Positions 10,288 to 18,141 of a stretch of 64,000 bases of DNA are shown here, piece after piece (position 1 is the first letter of the stretch; each line of letters opens with the position of its first letter). The DNA comes from Glaciihabitans sp. (GTDB lineage: Bacteria > Actinomycetota > Actinomycetes > Actinomycetales > Microbacteriaceae), in assembly GCA_025463785.1 (NCBI GenBank), contig JAODBD010000009.1:186001-250000 (forward strand), given 5' to 3'. The notes under the pieces were generated by a model, which had not been told where the DNA came from, did not search any database, and saw only the letters and a program-made list of their open reading frames with translations. Position numbers and translations under genes: made by a program.

Positions 10288-11715
10288 TCACCCCGCAGCG
10301 CGTTGCCGTAGAAGGTCACTGAGTATTTTCCCTTTCGTGACCAGCTCTATCGGCCTCTGATTTGTGTCTCGCTCCGGCGGCGGAATCAACCAATACTTGT
10401 CGTATTCGTCCCGTTGAATCTCCCAGCCGTTGTTATGAAACAACAGGTGGTGGTGTCGGCACAGCAGGATGCCATCCCGAATATTCGTCTTGCCGTGGTC
10501 GCGGAGCCAGAATTCGATGTGGTGGGCCTCCGTCCAGGATGGCGGGCGATCACATCCCGGGCTCGCACACCCGCCCCACTTCAGCGCCAGGGCCTCCTTC
10601 TGCTTCGGTGCGAAGAACCGGTGTTCGCGACCAAAGTCGAGCACGGTGCCCGTTTCGTCGAGTATGACCGGTTTCACGATGCCCCCGCACCCCAATCGCT
10701 CGAGAGCTTGCACCGAGACGAGACTCTCCTGGCCATCGAAGCGAGCGAACCCCTTGCGTGTATCAACCGCAGTCTTCATTGCCGTGATGCGCACAACGGG
10801 AGCCCCGGACCCGAGCAGGAATCGAGGGTCCGCGTCGGCCCCCAGCGCGAGCAGCTGCTCAAATCCATCTGACGCCAACTGCTCAATGGTTCTCTCATCG
10901 CGGAGAATCGAATCTGCTAGCGACTGCCGATCTTTGTCGACGAATCGAATGCCACCGAGCTTCGGTGAAGTCGTGCGGTCGTAGAGGTCTCGCACCCTGG
11001 CAGCAGTCTCAGGATCCATAATCCAGATCAGCTTCGTCGTACCGTCGGTCTGAACGAACAGCCGAAGGGATCGCTTCTGCCTGCGCTCTGCTTCACGGAG
11101 CGCGACACCATCGATATCAAGCTCGTCGCGGAAGGCCCTGGCCTCTCGGGCCAGCGCGTCGGGATCGAGCGACACGGCAGCATCTCGCAACTGCGAAGCG
11201 GCATCCCGGAGCTGTTCAGCCGTGATTGACGAGGTGGGGATGCCGAGCCCGGCACGAATTGCTTCAGCTGCCTCTATCGATATCGAACGGGACTTCAATG
11301 CGTCTACCACAGGCGCGAGCCACGGTTGGGTTGGCGTTGCCACCTCTCCAGTCACGGCGTTCACGTCGCCCGCCGTCGCGGCCTCGCGCATGAGTGCGCC
11401 TATCCGCACGGATGTGCCGGCGTCCCTGCCGGTTGCACCGGTCGATACCCTAATGAACTGTTCCGCCGTGCGCTGCCCCGCCCGACGGGCCAGCCCCTGA
11501 AAACCCAGCTCGGGAGCCGAGCGATGCGCGATCTCACCCGCAATCAGCGCGCCTCCGTTGCGAAGCGCAACTTGCGAATGGGCAAAGAGCTGATTCGCCT
11601 CGAGTAGATCTGCCTCGCTCAACACCGCATACGACTCCGCCTGGGAGGGCAACTCCGCCAACACTGCGGCCGCAGCACGGAAGCGCTCAAGAAGCGTCGC
11701 GTCGGTCGAAGTCAT
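10288..11715 (-). CDS. DUF222 / HNH endonuclease family protein (13E12-like)
   Basis: 475 residues. An N-terminal DUF222 domain (about 30-330) precedes a C-terminal HNH nuclease: CASPGCDRPPSWTEAHHIEFW, then RDGILLCRHHHLLFHNNGW, with Cys and His metal ligands intact. Such genes are multicopy and often mobile in actinobacteria (the 13E12 repeat family of mycobacteria). Several mycobacterial members are reported as LexA/DNA-damage regulated. Here a LexA-type box lies 19 bases upstream of the start codon, supporting SOS control. It interrupts the otherwise conserved pdxT-yebC neighbourhood. Confidence 0.88.
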   Translation of the reverse strand: MTSTDATLLERFRAAAAVLAELPSQAESYAVLSEADLLEANQLFAHSQVALRNGGALIAGEIAHRSAPELGFQGLARRAGQRTAEQFIRVSTGATGRDAGTSVRIGALMREAATAGDVNAVTGEVATPTQPWLAPVVDALKSRSISIEAAEAIRAGLGIPTSSITAEQLRDAASQLRDAAVSLDPDALAREARAFRDELDIDGVALREAERRQKRSLRLFVQTDGTTKLIWIMDPETAARVRDLYDRTTSPKLGGIRFVDKDRQSLADSILRDERTIEQLASDGFEQLLALGADADPRFLLGSGAPVVRITAMKTAVDTRKGFARFDGQESLVSVQALERLGCGGIVKPVILDETGTVLDFGREHRFFAPKQKEALALKWGGCASPGCDRPPSWTEAHHIEFWLRDHGKTNIRDGILLCRHHHLLFHNNGWEIQRDEYDKYWLIPPPERDTNQRPIELVTKGKILSDLLRQRAAG

Positions 11716-11733
11716 ATCTCAATTATCGAGTTT

Positions 11734-11747
11734 CGAACATATGTTCA
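11734..11747. promoter_or_regulatory. LexA-type SOS box upstream of the HNH gene
   Basis: CGAACATATGTTCA contains a perfect 12-bp palindrome GAACATATGTTC at 11735-11746. It matches the Gram-positive/actinobacterial LexA consensus CGAACRNRYGTTYC at all but the last base. It is 19 bases upstream of the minus-strand ATG at 11715, where it could block the promoter. Confidence 0.8.
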
Positions 11748-11779
11748 GGAGCAAAAACCTGAATCTGTGGAGAATCCCG

Positions 11780-11799
11780 GCGCCCCAACGTTGGGGCGC
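11780..11799. terminator. 20-bp perfect palindrome between the kinase and HNH genes
   Basis: GCGCCCCAACGTTGGGGCGC is self-complementary over all 20 bases. It lies 12-31 bases after the kinase stop on the minus strand and upstream of the SOS box, so it is a plausible end for the thrS-to-kinase transcript. It has no loop bases and no U-tract. A protein-binding palindrome is an alternative. Confidence 0.5.
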
Positions 11800-11810
11800 G
11801 AGAGGCAATC

Positions 11811-12356
11811 TCAAGCTGCTCCAGAGATGGTCAGATCGGCTCGAGCCTGCGGGTTTTCGTGTGCTGCCCACTCGTTTTCTGCGGCCATCCAGCCAAGCCA
11901 CAGGCCCCTTGTTTCGTCCCCATCTCTCTGAAGCCCTCGTGCGAGCCGAAGATCCGCCGGTGAGTCCACCCAGATCGTCAGGGACAGGTACGGGCGAAAT
12001 GCCAACCGTGACGCCGTAACGCCTTCCAGCACAACCAGCCCGCCGGGGGTGACGTCGATCCACTCCGCCAACTCGTGCGCATCCCAGTCATAGCGCTGGT
12101 ATCTGGCAACCTCATTTTTGGATAGCGGCAAGAGCAACTGCTCCTGCAAGCGGGGCCACCAATCGATCGGGTTGTTCCAGCTCGAGAAGTCGTCGGTATG
12201 GACGACCGTAGCCGCCAATTCATCGGCGACCCTGGCCGCCAGAGTGCTCTTGCCCGCTCCCCCGAATCCGTCGATTGCGACGACTACCGTCCTCGCGACG
12301 CCGACCGGGCCTGCTACCTCGATGGCAGCGATGACATCAGCGAAGGCGGTGCTCAC
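11811..12356 (-). CDS. P-loop kinase, uridine-kinase-like
   Basis: 181 residues. Walker A GFGGAGKSTLA at about 30-40 and VVHTDDFSSW (the kinase DD motif) near residue 53 place it in the uridine kinase / phosphoribulokinase-like P-loop group. VVLEGVTASR follows near 110. Substrate is not determinable; family members phosphorylate nucleosides or small metabolites. The start overlaps the pdxT stop by 4 bases, so it is the last gene of that operon. Confidence 0.75.
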   Translation of the reverse strand: MSTAFADVIAAIEVAGPVGVARTVVVAIDGFGGAGKSTLAARVADELAATVVHTDDFSSWNNPIDWWPRLQEQLLLPLSKNEVARYQRYDWDAHELAEWIDVTPGGLVVLEGVTASRLAFRPYLSLTIWVDSPADLRLARGLQRDGDETRGLWLGWMAAENEWAAHENPQARADLTISGAA

Positions 12357-12952
12357 GCTGCCGCGGCGACCTTGCCGAGGAAGTACTCGTGAAACCGAGT
12401 ATCGCCCGTCATCTCGGGATGGAACGAGGTCCCAAGCAGATTGCCCTGCTCAACCGCCACGACGCGACCGTCGTGTAGCGACGCGAGGGTCGTGACGCCA
12501 ACTCCAACGCTCTCGACCACGGGCGCGCGAATGAATACGGCGTGCAGTGACGGTTCACCGACAACTGGGATGTCCAGCTCGGTCTCAAAGGAGTCAAGTT
12601 GCGACCCGAAGGCGTTGCGTCGTACCGCGATATCGAGCCCCCCGAACGACTCCTGGCCATCGATGGCGTCGAGGACCCTGTCGGCCAGCATGATGAGGCC
12701 GGCGCATGTTCCCCACACCGGCAGGCCGGAGGCGATCGCTGCCTTGAGCGGTTCGGCCAAACCGAACATCCTGCTCAGCTTGTCCATAACAGACGATTCG
12801 CCGCCCGGGATGATCAGGCCGGACACCTCGGAAAGCTCGGTCGGTCGGCGAACCGGGATGGCATCCGCACCGAGGCCTCGCAAGACCGCAATATGTTCGC
12901 GGAAGTCGCCCTGGAGCGCAAGAACTCCTACTGGCGCGCTGCTACCAGCCAC
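12353..12952 (-). CDS. pdxT: pyridoxal 5'-phosphate synthase glutaminase subunit PdxT
   Basis: 199 residues. Starts [16 protein letters not shown], with the oxyanion motif [13 protein letters not shown], the nucleophile in [10 protein letters not shown], and the His-Glu pair in [17 protein letters not shown]. Supplies ammonia from glutamine to PdxS for de novo vitamin B6 synthesis. Overlaps pdxS by 11 bases and the kinase by 4. Confidence 0.97.
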   Translation of the reverse strand: MAGSSAPVGVLALQGDFREHIAVLRGLGADAIPVRRPTELSEVSGLIIPGGESSVMDKLSRMFGLAEPLKAAIASGLPVWGTCAGLIMLADRVLDAIDGQESFGGLDIAVRRNAFGSQLDSFETELDIPVVGEPSLHAVFIRAPVVESVGVGVTTLASLHDGRVVAVEQGNLLGTSFHPEMTGDTRFHEYFLGKVAAAA

Positions 12953-13844
12953 GATCGGCGAGCCGGTGCGGGGCAGCCAGGTCTGACACGTTGATGCCGA
13001 CCATGGCCTCGCCCAGCCCGCGGGACGCCTCAGCGATGATCTGCGCGTCGTCGAAGAACGTGGTCGCCTTCACGATGGCCGCGGCGCGCTGCGCCGGGTT
13101 ACCGGACTTGAAGATTCCCGAGCCGACGAAGACGCCATCCGCGCCGAGCTGCATCATGAGCGCGGCGTCTGCTGGGGTGGCTACGCCGCCGGCAGTAAAC
13201 AGAACCACCGGTAACTTGCCGGCGGCGGCGACCTCTGCGACGAGGTCGTACGGTGCCTGCAACTCCTTCGCGGCAACGTACAGTTCGTCTTTCGACTTGC
13301 CGGCGAGTGCGGCGATTTCACCCCTGATGGTGCGGATGTGCTTGGTGGCCTCCGAGACATCCCCGGTGCCTGCCTCGCCCTTTGAACGGATCATGGCTGC
13401 TCCCTCAGTGATTCGACGAAGCGCCTCACCCAGGTTCGTCGCGCCACAGACGAACGGAACATCGAAGTTCCACTTATCGATGTGGTTCACATAGTCAGCC
13501 GGGCTCAGGACCTCGGATTCGTCGATGTAGTCGACCTTGAGCGCCTGGAGAACCTGAGCTTCGACGAAGTGCCCAATGCGCGCCTTCGCCATGACCGGGA
13601 TGGATACCGCGGCTATGATTCCGTCGATAAGGTCTGGGTCGCTCATGCGTGCAACGCCACCCTGGGCGCGGATGTCGGCGGGGACGCGCTCGAGCGCCAT
13701 GACGGCGACGGCTCCTGCGTCTTCTGCGATCTTCGCCTGGTCTGCGGTGACGACATCCATGATGACGCCGCCCTTGAGCATCTCTGCGAGACCGCGCTTA
13801 ACCCGGTTCGTGCCCAACTGGTTGCTCGTGCTGTTGTCGCTCAT
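12942..13844 (-). CDS. pdxS: pyridoxal 5'-phosphate synthase subunit PdxS
   Basis: 300 residues, counted from the second in-frame ATG ([10 protein letters not shown]). [35 protein letters not shown] (Schiff-base Lys) and [13 protein letters not shown] are the family signatures. Builds PLP from ribose 5-phosphate, glyceraldehyde 3-phosphate and ammonia from PdxT. The alternative start at 13853 adds only MGI. Confidence 0.97.
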   Translation of the reverse strand: MSDNSTSNQLGTNRVKRGLAEMLKGGVIMDVVTADQAKIAEDAGAVAVMALERVPADIRAQGGVARMSDPDLIDGIIAAVSIPVMAKARIGHFVEAQVLQALKVDYIDESEVLSPADYVNHIDKWNFDVPFVCGATNLGEALRRITEGAAMIRSKGEAGTGDVSEATKHIRTIRGEIAALAGKSKDELYVAAKELQAPYDLVAEVAAAGKLPVVLFTAGGVATPADAALMMQLGADGVFVGSGIFKSGNPAQRAAAIVKATTFFDDAQIIAEASRGLGEAMVGINVSDLAAPHRLADRGW

Positions 13845-13878
13845 GATTCCCAATTCTACTTTCTAAAGTGTTCCCGCC

Positions 13879-13943
13879 GGAGCGTAGCTCCAGCGGTGCT
13901 GGCGCCGCGAAGGCGACGTATCGGCAACGTCGCTCTACGCTCC
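13879..13943 (-). other. predicted three-way-junction RNA structure between the HIT gene and pdxS
   Basis: An outer 9-bp helix (GGAGCGTAG 13879-13887 with CTACGCTCC 13935-13943) encloses two smaller hairpins: CCAGC/GCTGG at 13890-13902 and GCGACGT/ACGTCGC at 13913-13933. The outer arm covers the HIT stop codon. The element sits about 35 bases upstream of the pdxS start on the minus-strand transcript. It could be an intercistronic stability element or a regulator of pdxST; no known riboswitch is recognised. Confidence 0.4.
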
Positions 13944-14507
13944 AGCGCGCCAGGCGGCAGCGATCTCGGTTCGTACTTCGCCGAGCAGTCGAGGGATCGC
14001 CTTCGTGCCGGCGATGATCGGGAAGAAATTCGAATCCTGCGCCCATCTCGGCACGACGTGCTGGTGCAGATGGTCGGCAACCCCGGCCCCGGCAATCCGG
14101 CCCTGATTCATTCCCACGTTGTACCCGTCGGTGTGTGAAACCTCGGTGAGGACGCGCATCGCCGTCTGAGTGAGGCTACCGATTTCGGCGACCTCATCGA
14201 CCGTCGCCTCGTCATACATCGCAACGTGACGGTAGGGACAGACCAGCAAATGGCCGCTGTTGTACGGGAAGAGATTCAGCAACACGTACGCGAATTCGCC
14301 CCGCGCCACGATTAGCGCCTCCTCGTCAGACAGCGTGGGTGCGACACAAAACGGGCATTCATCGTTGCCCGGCTTCGCATTGTTCTCGATGTAGACCATT
14401 CGATGCGGCGTCCAGAGCCGCTGGAACGCATCCGGAACCGCCGCAAAATCGCTCGAGAGTTCGACGTCGTATTCCTTGCCGTCGATGTCACGTTTGCGTT
14501 CAGTCAT
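13935..14507 (-). CDS. HIT-family nucleotide hydrolase/phosphorylase
   Basis: 190 residues with the histidine triad HLHQHVVPRW near residue 152 and the upstream NLFPYNSGHLLVCPYRH segment typical of actinobacterial AP4A-type HIT proteins. ECPFC near residue 51 supplies Cys residues of the usual zinc site. Likely hydrolyses or phosphorolyses dinucleoside polyphosphates. Begins 2 bases after the thrS stop, the conserved thrS-HIT pair. Confidence 0.9.
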   Translation of the reverse strand: MTERKRDIDGKEYDVELSSDFAAVPDAFQRLWTPHRMVYIENNAKPGNDECPFCVAPTLSDEEALIVARGEFAYVLLNLFPYNSGHLLVCPYRHVAMYDEATVDEVAEIGSLTQTAMRVLTEVSHTDGYNVGMNQGRIAGAGVADHLHQHVVPRWAQDSNFFPIIAGTKAIPRLLGEVRTEIAAAWRAGA

Positions 14508-14509
14508 GC

Positions 14510-16480
14510 CTAGACCTGTGCTCGGGTCGCGATCGAGTTCGTAATGCGCTCAATCGCGTCGGCGATAGGGATGCCGTTCTCCTGGTGCCCATCACGGAAC
14601 CGGAAGCTGACCGAGCCATTTGCCTTGTCTTCTTCACCGGCAATCAACTGGAAGGGAATCTTGTCTTTCGTGGCATTGCGAATCTTCTTGGCCATCCGGT
14701 CGCTCGAATCGTCGAGCTCGGCGCGAACGCCCTTCGACTTCAGTTGGCCGATGACATCTCGAAGGTAGTCGTCGTACGCCTCAGCCACGGGGATGCCGAC
14801 CACCTGCACCGGGGACAACCAGACCGGGAACGCACCCGCGTAGTGCTCCAGGAGGATGGCGAAGAACCGCTCGATGGAGCCCAGCAGCGCACGGTGAATC
14901 ATGACCGGCTGCTGGCGTGAGCCATCGGCCGCCGTGTACTGGAGATCAAACAGGGCGGGCTGATTGAAGTCAAGCTGCACGGTCGAGAGCTGCCAGGTGC
15001 GGCCAATGGCATCCCGGGCCTGCACAGAAATCTTGGGACCGTAGAAGGCGGCGCCACCGGGGTCTGCGACCAGTTCGAGACCCGACTCCACAGCCACCTG
15101 TCGCAGCGTCTCGGTCGCTTCATCCCACTGTTCGTCGCTTCCGACGGACTTCTCTGGATCCCTTGTCGAGAGCTCCAGGTAGAAGTTGTCGAGCCCGTAG
15201 CCACGGAGAGTCTCGAAGACGAAGTCAAGCTGGCTTGCGATCTCAGCCTTGGTCTGATCGGCAGTGACGTAGATGTGGGCGTCATCCTGGGTCAGGCCAC
15301 GCACTCGAGTGAGACCCGACAGCGTGCCGCTCTTCTCGTATCGGTACACGGTGCCGAACTCGGCGAGGCGCAGGGGAAGCTCACGGTAACTACGACCCCG
15401 GGCGCGGAAGATCAGGTTGTGCATCGGGCAGTTCATGGGCTTTAGGTAGTAGTCCTGGCCCTGTCTCGTGATGTTGCCCTCGTCATCCACCTCTTCATCA
15501 AGGTGCATCGGCGGGAACATGCCCTCCCTGTACCAGTTGAGGTGCTGGCTCGTCTCGAACAGGTGCGCTTTGGTGATGTGAGGAGTGTTGACGAGCTCGT
15601 AGTCGTGGCTGATGAGCTGCTGACGCATGTAGTTCTCGATTTCCATGCGGATGATTCCACCCTTGGGATGGAATACGGCGAGACCGGAACCGATCTCTTC
15701 CGGGAACGAGAACAGGTCGAGTTCGCTGCCCAGCTTGCGGTGATCGCGCTTGGCGGCCTCCTCCTGGCGCTCGAGGTACTCACGCAGCTCGTCTTTGGTG
15801 GCCCAAGCGGTTCCATAGATTCGCTGCAGCTGCTTGTTCTTCTCGGAGCCGCGCCAGTATGCGGCAGCGTTGCGCTGCAGCTTCCACCCGTTGCCGATCA
15901 TGCGGGTGTTGGGCAGGTGCGGGCCGCGGCAGAGATCTTTCCAGTAGACCTCGCCTGTCTTGCCATCCACGTTCTCGTAAATGGTGAGCTCGGCTCCCCC
16001 GACCTCGACGGACTCGTTGTCGTCTGTGCTGCCTTCGCCTTCGCCGACATGGCCCTTGATGCCGATGAGCTCGAGTTTGTATGGCTCGTTCGCGAGTTCG
16101 GCGCGGGCCTCATCCTCAGTCACCACGCGGCGCACGAAGCGCTGCCCCTGGCGGATGATGCGGTCCATCGCCTTCTCGATCGCTTTGAGATCCTCCGGCG
16201 TAAACGGCTCGACGACGTCGAAGTCATAGTAGAAGCCGTCGGTGATGGGGGGCCCGATACCGAGCTTGGCCTCCGGATTGATCGACTGGACGGCCTGCGC
16301 GGTCACGTGAGCAGCGGAGTGCCGCAGGATGGACAGGCCGTCTGCGGAATCCAACGTCACGGCCTCGACTGTGTCTGATCCCGTCACCATTGCCGCAAGG
16401 TCTTTCAGTTCGCCGTTGACGCGCATCGCGACGATGCTGCGATCAGTGAAAAGCTCGAAACCGGTTTGCGGGGCAGTCAT
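14510..16480 (-). CDS. thrS: threonyl-tRNA synthetase
   Basis: 656 residues, usual length. N-terminal TGS-like part, then the editing domain with [13 protein letters not shown], and class II catalytic core motifs ([54 protein letters not shown]). The C-terminal anticodon-binding domain begins near [14 protein letters not shown]. First gene of the minus-strand thrS-HIT-pdxS-pdxT-kinase set. No T-box leader is evident upstream. Confidence 0.98.
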   Translation of the reverse strand: MTAPQTGFELFTDRSIVAMRVNGELKDLAAMVTGSDTVEAVTLDSADGLSILRHSAAHVTAQAVQSINPEAKLGIGPPITDGFYYDFDVVEPFTPEDLKAIEKAMDRIIRQGQRFVRRVVTEDEARAELANEPYKLELIGIKGHVGEGEGSTDDNESVEVGGAELTIYENVDGKTGEVYWKDLCRGPHLPNTRMIGNGWKLQRNAAAYWRGSEKNKQLQRIYGTAWATKDELREYLERQEEAAKRDHRKLGSELDLFSFPEEIGSGLAVFHPKGGIIRMEIENYMRQQLISHDYELVNTPHITKAHLFETSQHLNWYREGMFPPMHLDEEVDDEGNITRQGQDYYLKPMNCPMHNLIFRARGRSYRELPLRLAEFGTVYRYEKSGTLSGLTRVRGLTQDDAHIYVTADQTKAEIASQLDFVFETLRGYGLDNFYLELSTRDPEKSVGSDEQWDEATETLRQVAVESGLELVADPGGAAFYGPKISVQARDAIGRTWQLSTVQLDFNQPALFDLQYTAADGSRQQPVMIHRALLGSIERFFAILLEHYAGAFPVWLSPVQVVGIPVAEAYDDYLRDVIGQLKSKGVRAELDDSSDRMAKKIRNATKDKIPFQLIAGEEDKANGSVSFRFRDGHQENGIPIADAIERITNSIATRAQV

Positions 16481-16542
16481 TCCACCAACTTTAGCTGGGC
16501 TTCAGGTCACTCATTTGCGGGCGGATGCCGCCCCAACATGCC

Positions 16543-16576
16543 GCGAGCCCGTCCCCGTGTTCAGGGGCGGGCTCGC
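16543..16576 (-). terminator. strong hairpin after the 53-residue membrane protein gene
   Basis: Arms 16543-16555 and 16564-16576 pair over 13 bp (GCGAGCCCG... with ...CGGGCTCGC, one G-U pair). The hairpin starts 20 bases after the small gene's stop on the minus strand and ends before the thrS promoter region. No clear U-tract. Confidence 0.65.
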
Positions 16577-16595
16577 GCTGCTAGTTCGGTAAGCG

Positions 16596-16757
16596 CTATA
16601 CGCGTCGACCCGAGATCGATCGAAGCAGGAATGCAATGACCGCGAGGATCAGCAGGACAATCCCAACCCAGAGGAGGAAGTTGACTGCGTGGACAAGTCC
16701 ACCGGTGACGGCGAGGACAATTGCAACGATGGCGATGATCACGAACAGGATATTCAT
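16596..16757 (-). CDS. 53-residue two-helix membrane protein
   Basis: Reads MNILFVIIAIVAIVLAVTGG, then LVHAVNFLLWVGIVLLILAV, then IAFLLRSISGRRV and TAG. Two hydrophobic helices are joined by a short GGLVHAVN turn, with a positively charged C-terminal tail (R...RR). A very good ribosome-binding site (AAGGAGGG) lies 7 bases upstream of the ATG at 16757. Tiny hydrophobic proteins of this type are common in high-GC Gram-positives, often stress induced; function unknown. Own terminator downstream. Confidence 0.8.
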   Translation of the reverse strand: MNILFVIIAIVAIVLAVTGGLVHAVNFLLWVGIVLLILAVIAFLLRSISGRRV

Positions 16758-16777
16758 TTTCGTACCCTCCTTATTTC

Positions 16778-16789
16778 GCTAGATCTAGC
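16778..16789. promoter_or_regulatory. palindrome upstream of the small membrane protein gene
   Basis: GCTAGATCTAGC is a perfect 12-bp palindrome placed 20 bases upstream of the ATG, just before the ribosome-binding site. It could be an operator or part of a 5' leader hairpin. No regulator family is recognised. Confidence 0.3.
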
Positions 16790-16973
16790 AATAACGACGC
16801 TAGCGGCGCCCCCCATTTGGGGCACAGGGGTTGCATTTCGAGCCATCGGCGCGATATGCGCGCGGCGCGAAGTGCGCGGTACTGGGGTCGAGCCGGGACG
16901 AGGGTTTGGGGCGTGAGCATCGCTCGCAGCAATCGTCAGGTCGCGGGTGCGGTCTCAGGGCAGCCCACGAGAG

Positions 16974-16998
16974 AAGGCCCCGACATGGTCGGGGCCTT
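16974..16998 (-). terminator. terminator of a displaced tRNA 3' end
   Basis: AAGGCCCCGAC (16974-16984) pairs perfectly with GTCGGGGCCTT (16988-16998) around a 3-base loop. On the minus strand it sits directly after the orphan tRNA-Val 3' end at 17005-17029, as a tRNA terminator would. The intact tRNA-Val has a different terminator (19911-19936), so this one probably belonged to the original tRNA before the island inserted. Confidence 0.75.
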
Positions 16999-17004
16999 CG
17001 TGAA

Positions 17005-17029
17005 GTGGGCGGTACTGGGATCGAACCAG
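17005..17029 (-). repeat. distal att-like repeat: orphan copy of the tRNA-Val(GAC) 3' end
   Basis: 25 bases identical to 19940-19964, which hold the last 24 bases of the intact minus-strand tRNA-Val(GAC) gene (T arm and acceptor strand, written GTGGGCGGTACTGGGATCGA... on the plus strand). Identity stops at 17030, where the sequence becomes unrelated. This is the pattern left by site-specific integration into a tRNA 3' end. Confidence 0.85.
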
Positions 17030-17044
17030 TATTTGGGTTACTGA

Positions 17045-17527
17045 CGAGATCCGCGCAACTTAGGGAATGTTGCCGAGTTTCTCGCGTTTCTATTGCTAGC
17101 GGCGCAAGCCTATGCGGACAAGTTGGGTCTGATCCCCTCGGACATCACCACCGGGATGATACTGCTTGGTCTCGACAAAGCGCTGGCCACTATCAGCACG
17201 TACCAGAAGAAGCTCAAGACCCTCCATATCCCCTATCTCCAACTCCCTGCGGGGGTTACCGGGTCGGGCGTGTTGAAGCCCGGTGCAACGAACGGTGGGA
17301 TCATCCCCGGCCCGCCGTCCAGCAAGGACAACATCATCATGCCGATGGCGACAGGTGAAGGTGTAGCCACGGCTGACGCAATGCTTTCGACCGCTAACCG
17401 TGCCGCACTGAATTACATGAACGCGGGCGGAAATCTGGACACGTGGCGACTGGCGGCTCCGTCCGCTGATCCTGTCCGCCAGTGGGCCCGCAGGCGGCCT
17501 CTTATTCCGATTCGGGGCGTGCGGTGA
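17045..17527 (+). pseudogene. C-terminal fragment of a phage tail tape-measure protein
   Basis: The frame is open from just after a stop at 17042-17044 to TGA at 17525-17527 and has no convincing start. It reads GNVAEFLAFLLLAAQAYADK at its beginning. The distal part has PGPPSSKDNIIMPMATGEGV then ALNYMNAGG, the pattern at the C-terminus of many actinophage tape-measure proteins (GPPSSxDNI...TGEGV...LNxG). The match begins almost exactly at the att repeat, so the rest of the gene was lost in the event that formed the island edge. Confidence 0.65.
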
Positions 17528-17625
17528 ACCAGAACGTGACCTTCGTCAACCCGGTAGCCAAATCGGCTACCGACGACGCCCGGACCAGCAGCCAACTGTT
17601 GCTCGCAAGCATGTTGGGCCGCTGA
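17524..17625 (+). CDS. 33-residue ORF coupled to the tape-measure fragment
   Basis: GTG start at 17524 overlaps the preceding TGA, the stop-start overlap typical of phage tail operons. Product begins VNQNVTFVNPVAKSATDDAR and ends QLLLASMLGR. The end overlaps a further ATG by one base. No family recognised; a minor phage tail-module ORF or a remnant of one. Confidence 0.35.
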   Translation: MNQNVTFVNPVAKSATDDARTSSQLLLASMLGR

Positions 17626-17693
17626 TGCTGACCGCCTACTTGAACGCTGCGGCTGCCAGATGCGACTGTGTCGAGTTACTTGGGTTCATCTGA
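17625..17693 (+). pseudogene. 22-residue remnant of the next phage-like ORF
   Basis: ATG at 17625 overlaps the previous stop (TGATG). It reads MLTAYLNAAAARCDCVELLG and stops at 17693. The first residues look like the start of a longer reading frame that is cut short. It overlaps the 3' end of the convergent membrane protein gene. Confidence 0.25.
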
Positions 17694-18014
17694 ACCAGAT
17701 TCCGGTGCGGCGGCCACCGAAACGTCCCTGGCCTTTCCACGCGGCGCATTTTTTGTGCCAAGTCGCTGTCCCGCGGAGTGGGCCTTGCCGGGACGCAGAA
17801 TGTGGCGAAGAACAGCAAGCACCAGCACGGTCAACATAATCGCCGACTGGGCGCGAACAATCGCTGTCGAAGCGCCTGGATCGCCTGCGTGTGCGTCCCC
17901 CACAAGAAATATCACCAGACCAGCCACTGCTAGGAGGCACAGCGCAACAATGTAAGCGATCGTGAACCACCTGGATCTGAACCTATCTGCCCGCTGCATC
18001 ATTGTGATTTGCAC
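17676..18014 (-). CDS. small membrane protein of unknown function (island cargo)
   Basis: 112 residues from a GTG at 18014 (in-frame ATGs also at 18002 and 17999). Two hydrophobic segments, about 21-40 (FTIAYIVALCLLAVAGLVIF) and 50-70 (STAIVRAQSAIMLTVLVLAV), then a basic, Ala/Pro-rich tail predicted cytoplasmic. Resembles small two-helix membrane proteins seen scattered in Microbacteriaceae. No functional family assigned. Overlaps the last phage-like remnant on the other strand. Confidence 0.6.
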   Translation of the reverse strand: MQITMMQRADRFRSRWFTIAYIVALCLLAVAGLVIFLVGDAHAGDPGASTAIVRAQSAIMLTVLVLAVLRHILRPGKAHSAGQRLGTKNAPRGKARDVSVAAAPESGSDEPK

Positions 18015-18072
18015 CCATCGTGTTTGAAGCCAGTACCCGGATAGTAGCCAAGGAATTTACACGAGGTTCAGG

Positions 18073-18088
18073 TGTCGGAATTCCGACA
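18073..18088. promoter_or_regulatory. 16-bp palindrome upstream of the small membrane protein
   Basis: TGTCGGAATTCCGACA is perfectly palindromic and lies 59-74 bases upstream of the GTG at 18014, in the gap between the two minus-strand cargo genes. Size and position fit an operator for a dimeric regulator. No regulator gene is present in the island. Confidence 0.4.
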
Positions 18089-18141
18089 GGTGTGAATTGC
18101 TTGATGTCGATTGTGCTGCCAAACGTGGAGCACCCAGATGA

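Noticed and set aside
16480-16600. T-box leader for thrS
   Set aside because: The region upstream of thrS has no T-box sequence or specifier stem. The hairpin there belongs to the small gene's 3' end.
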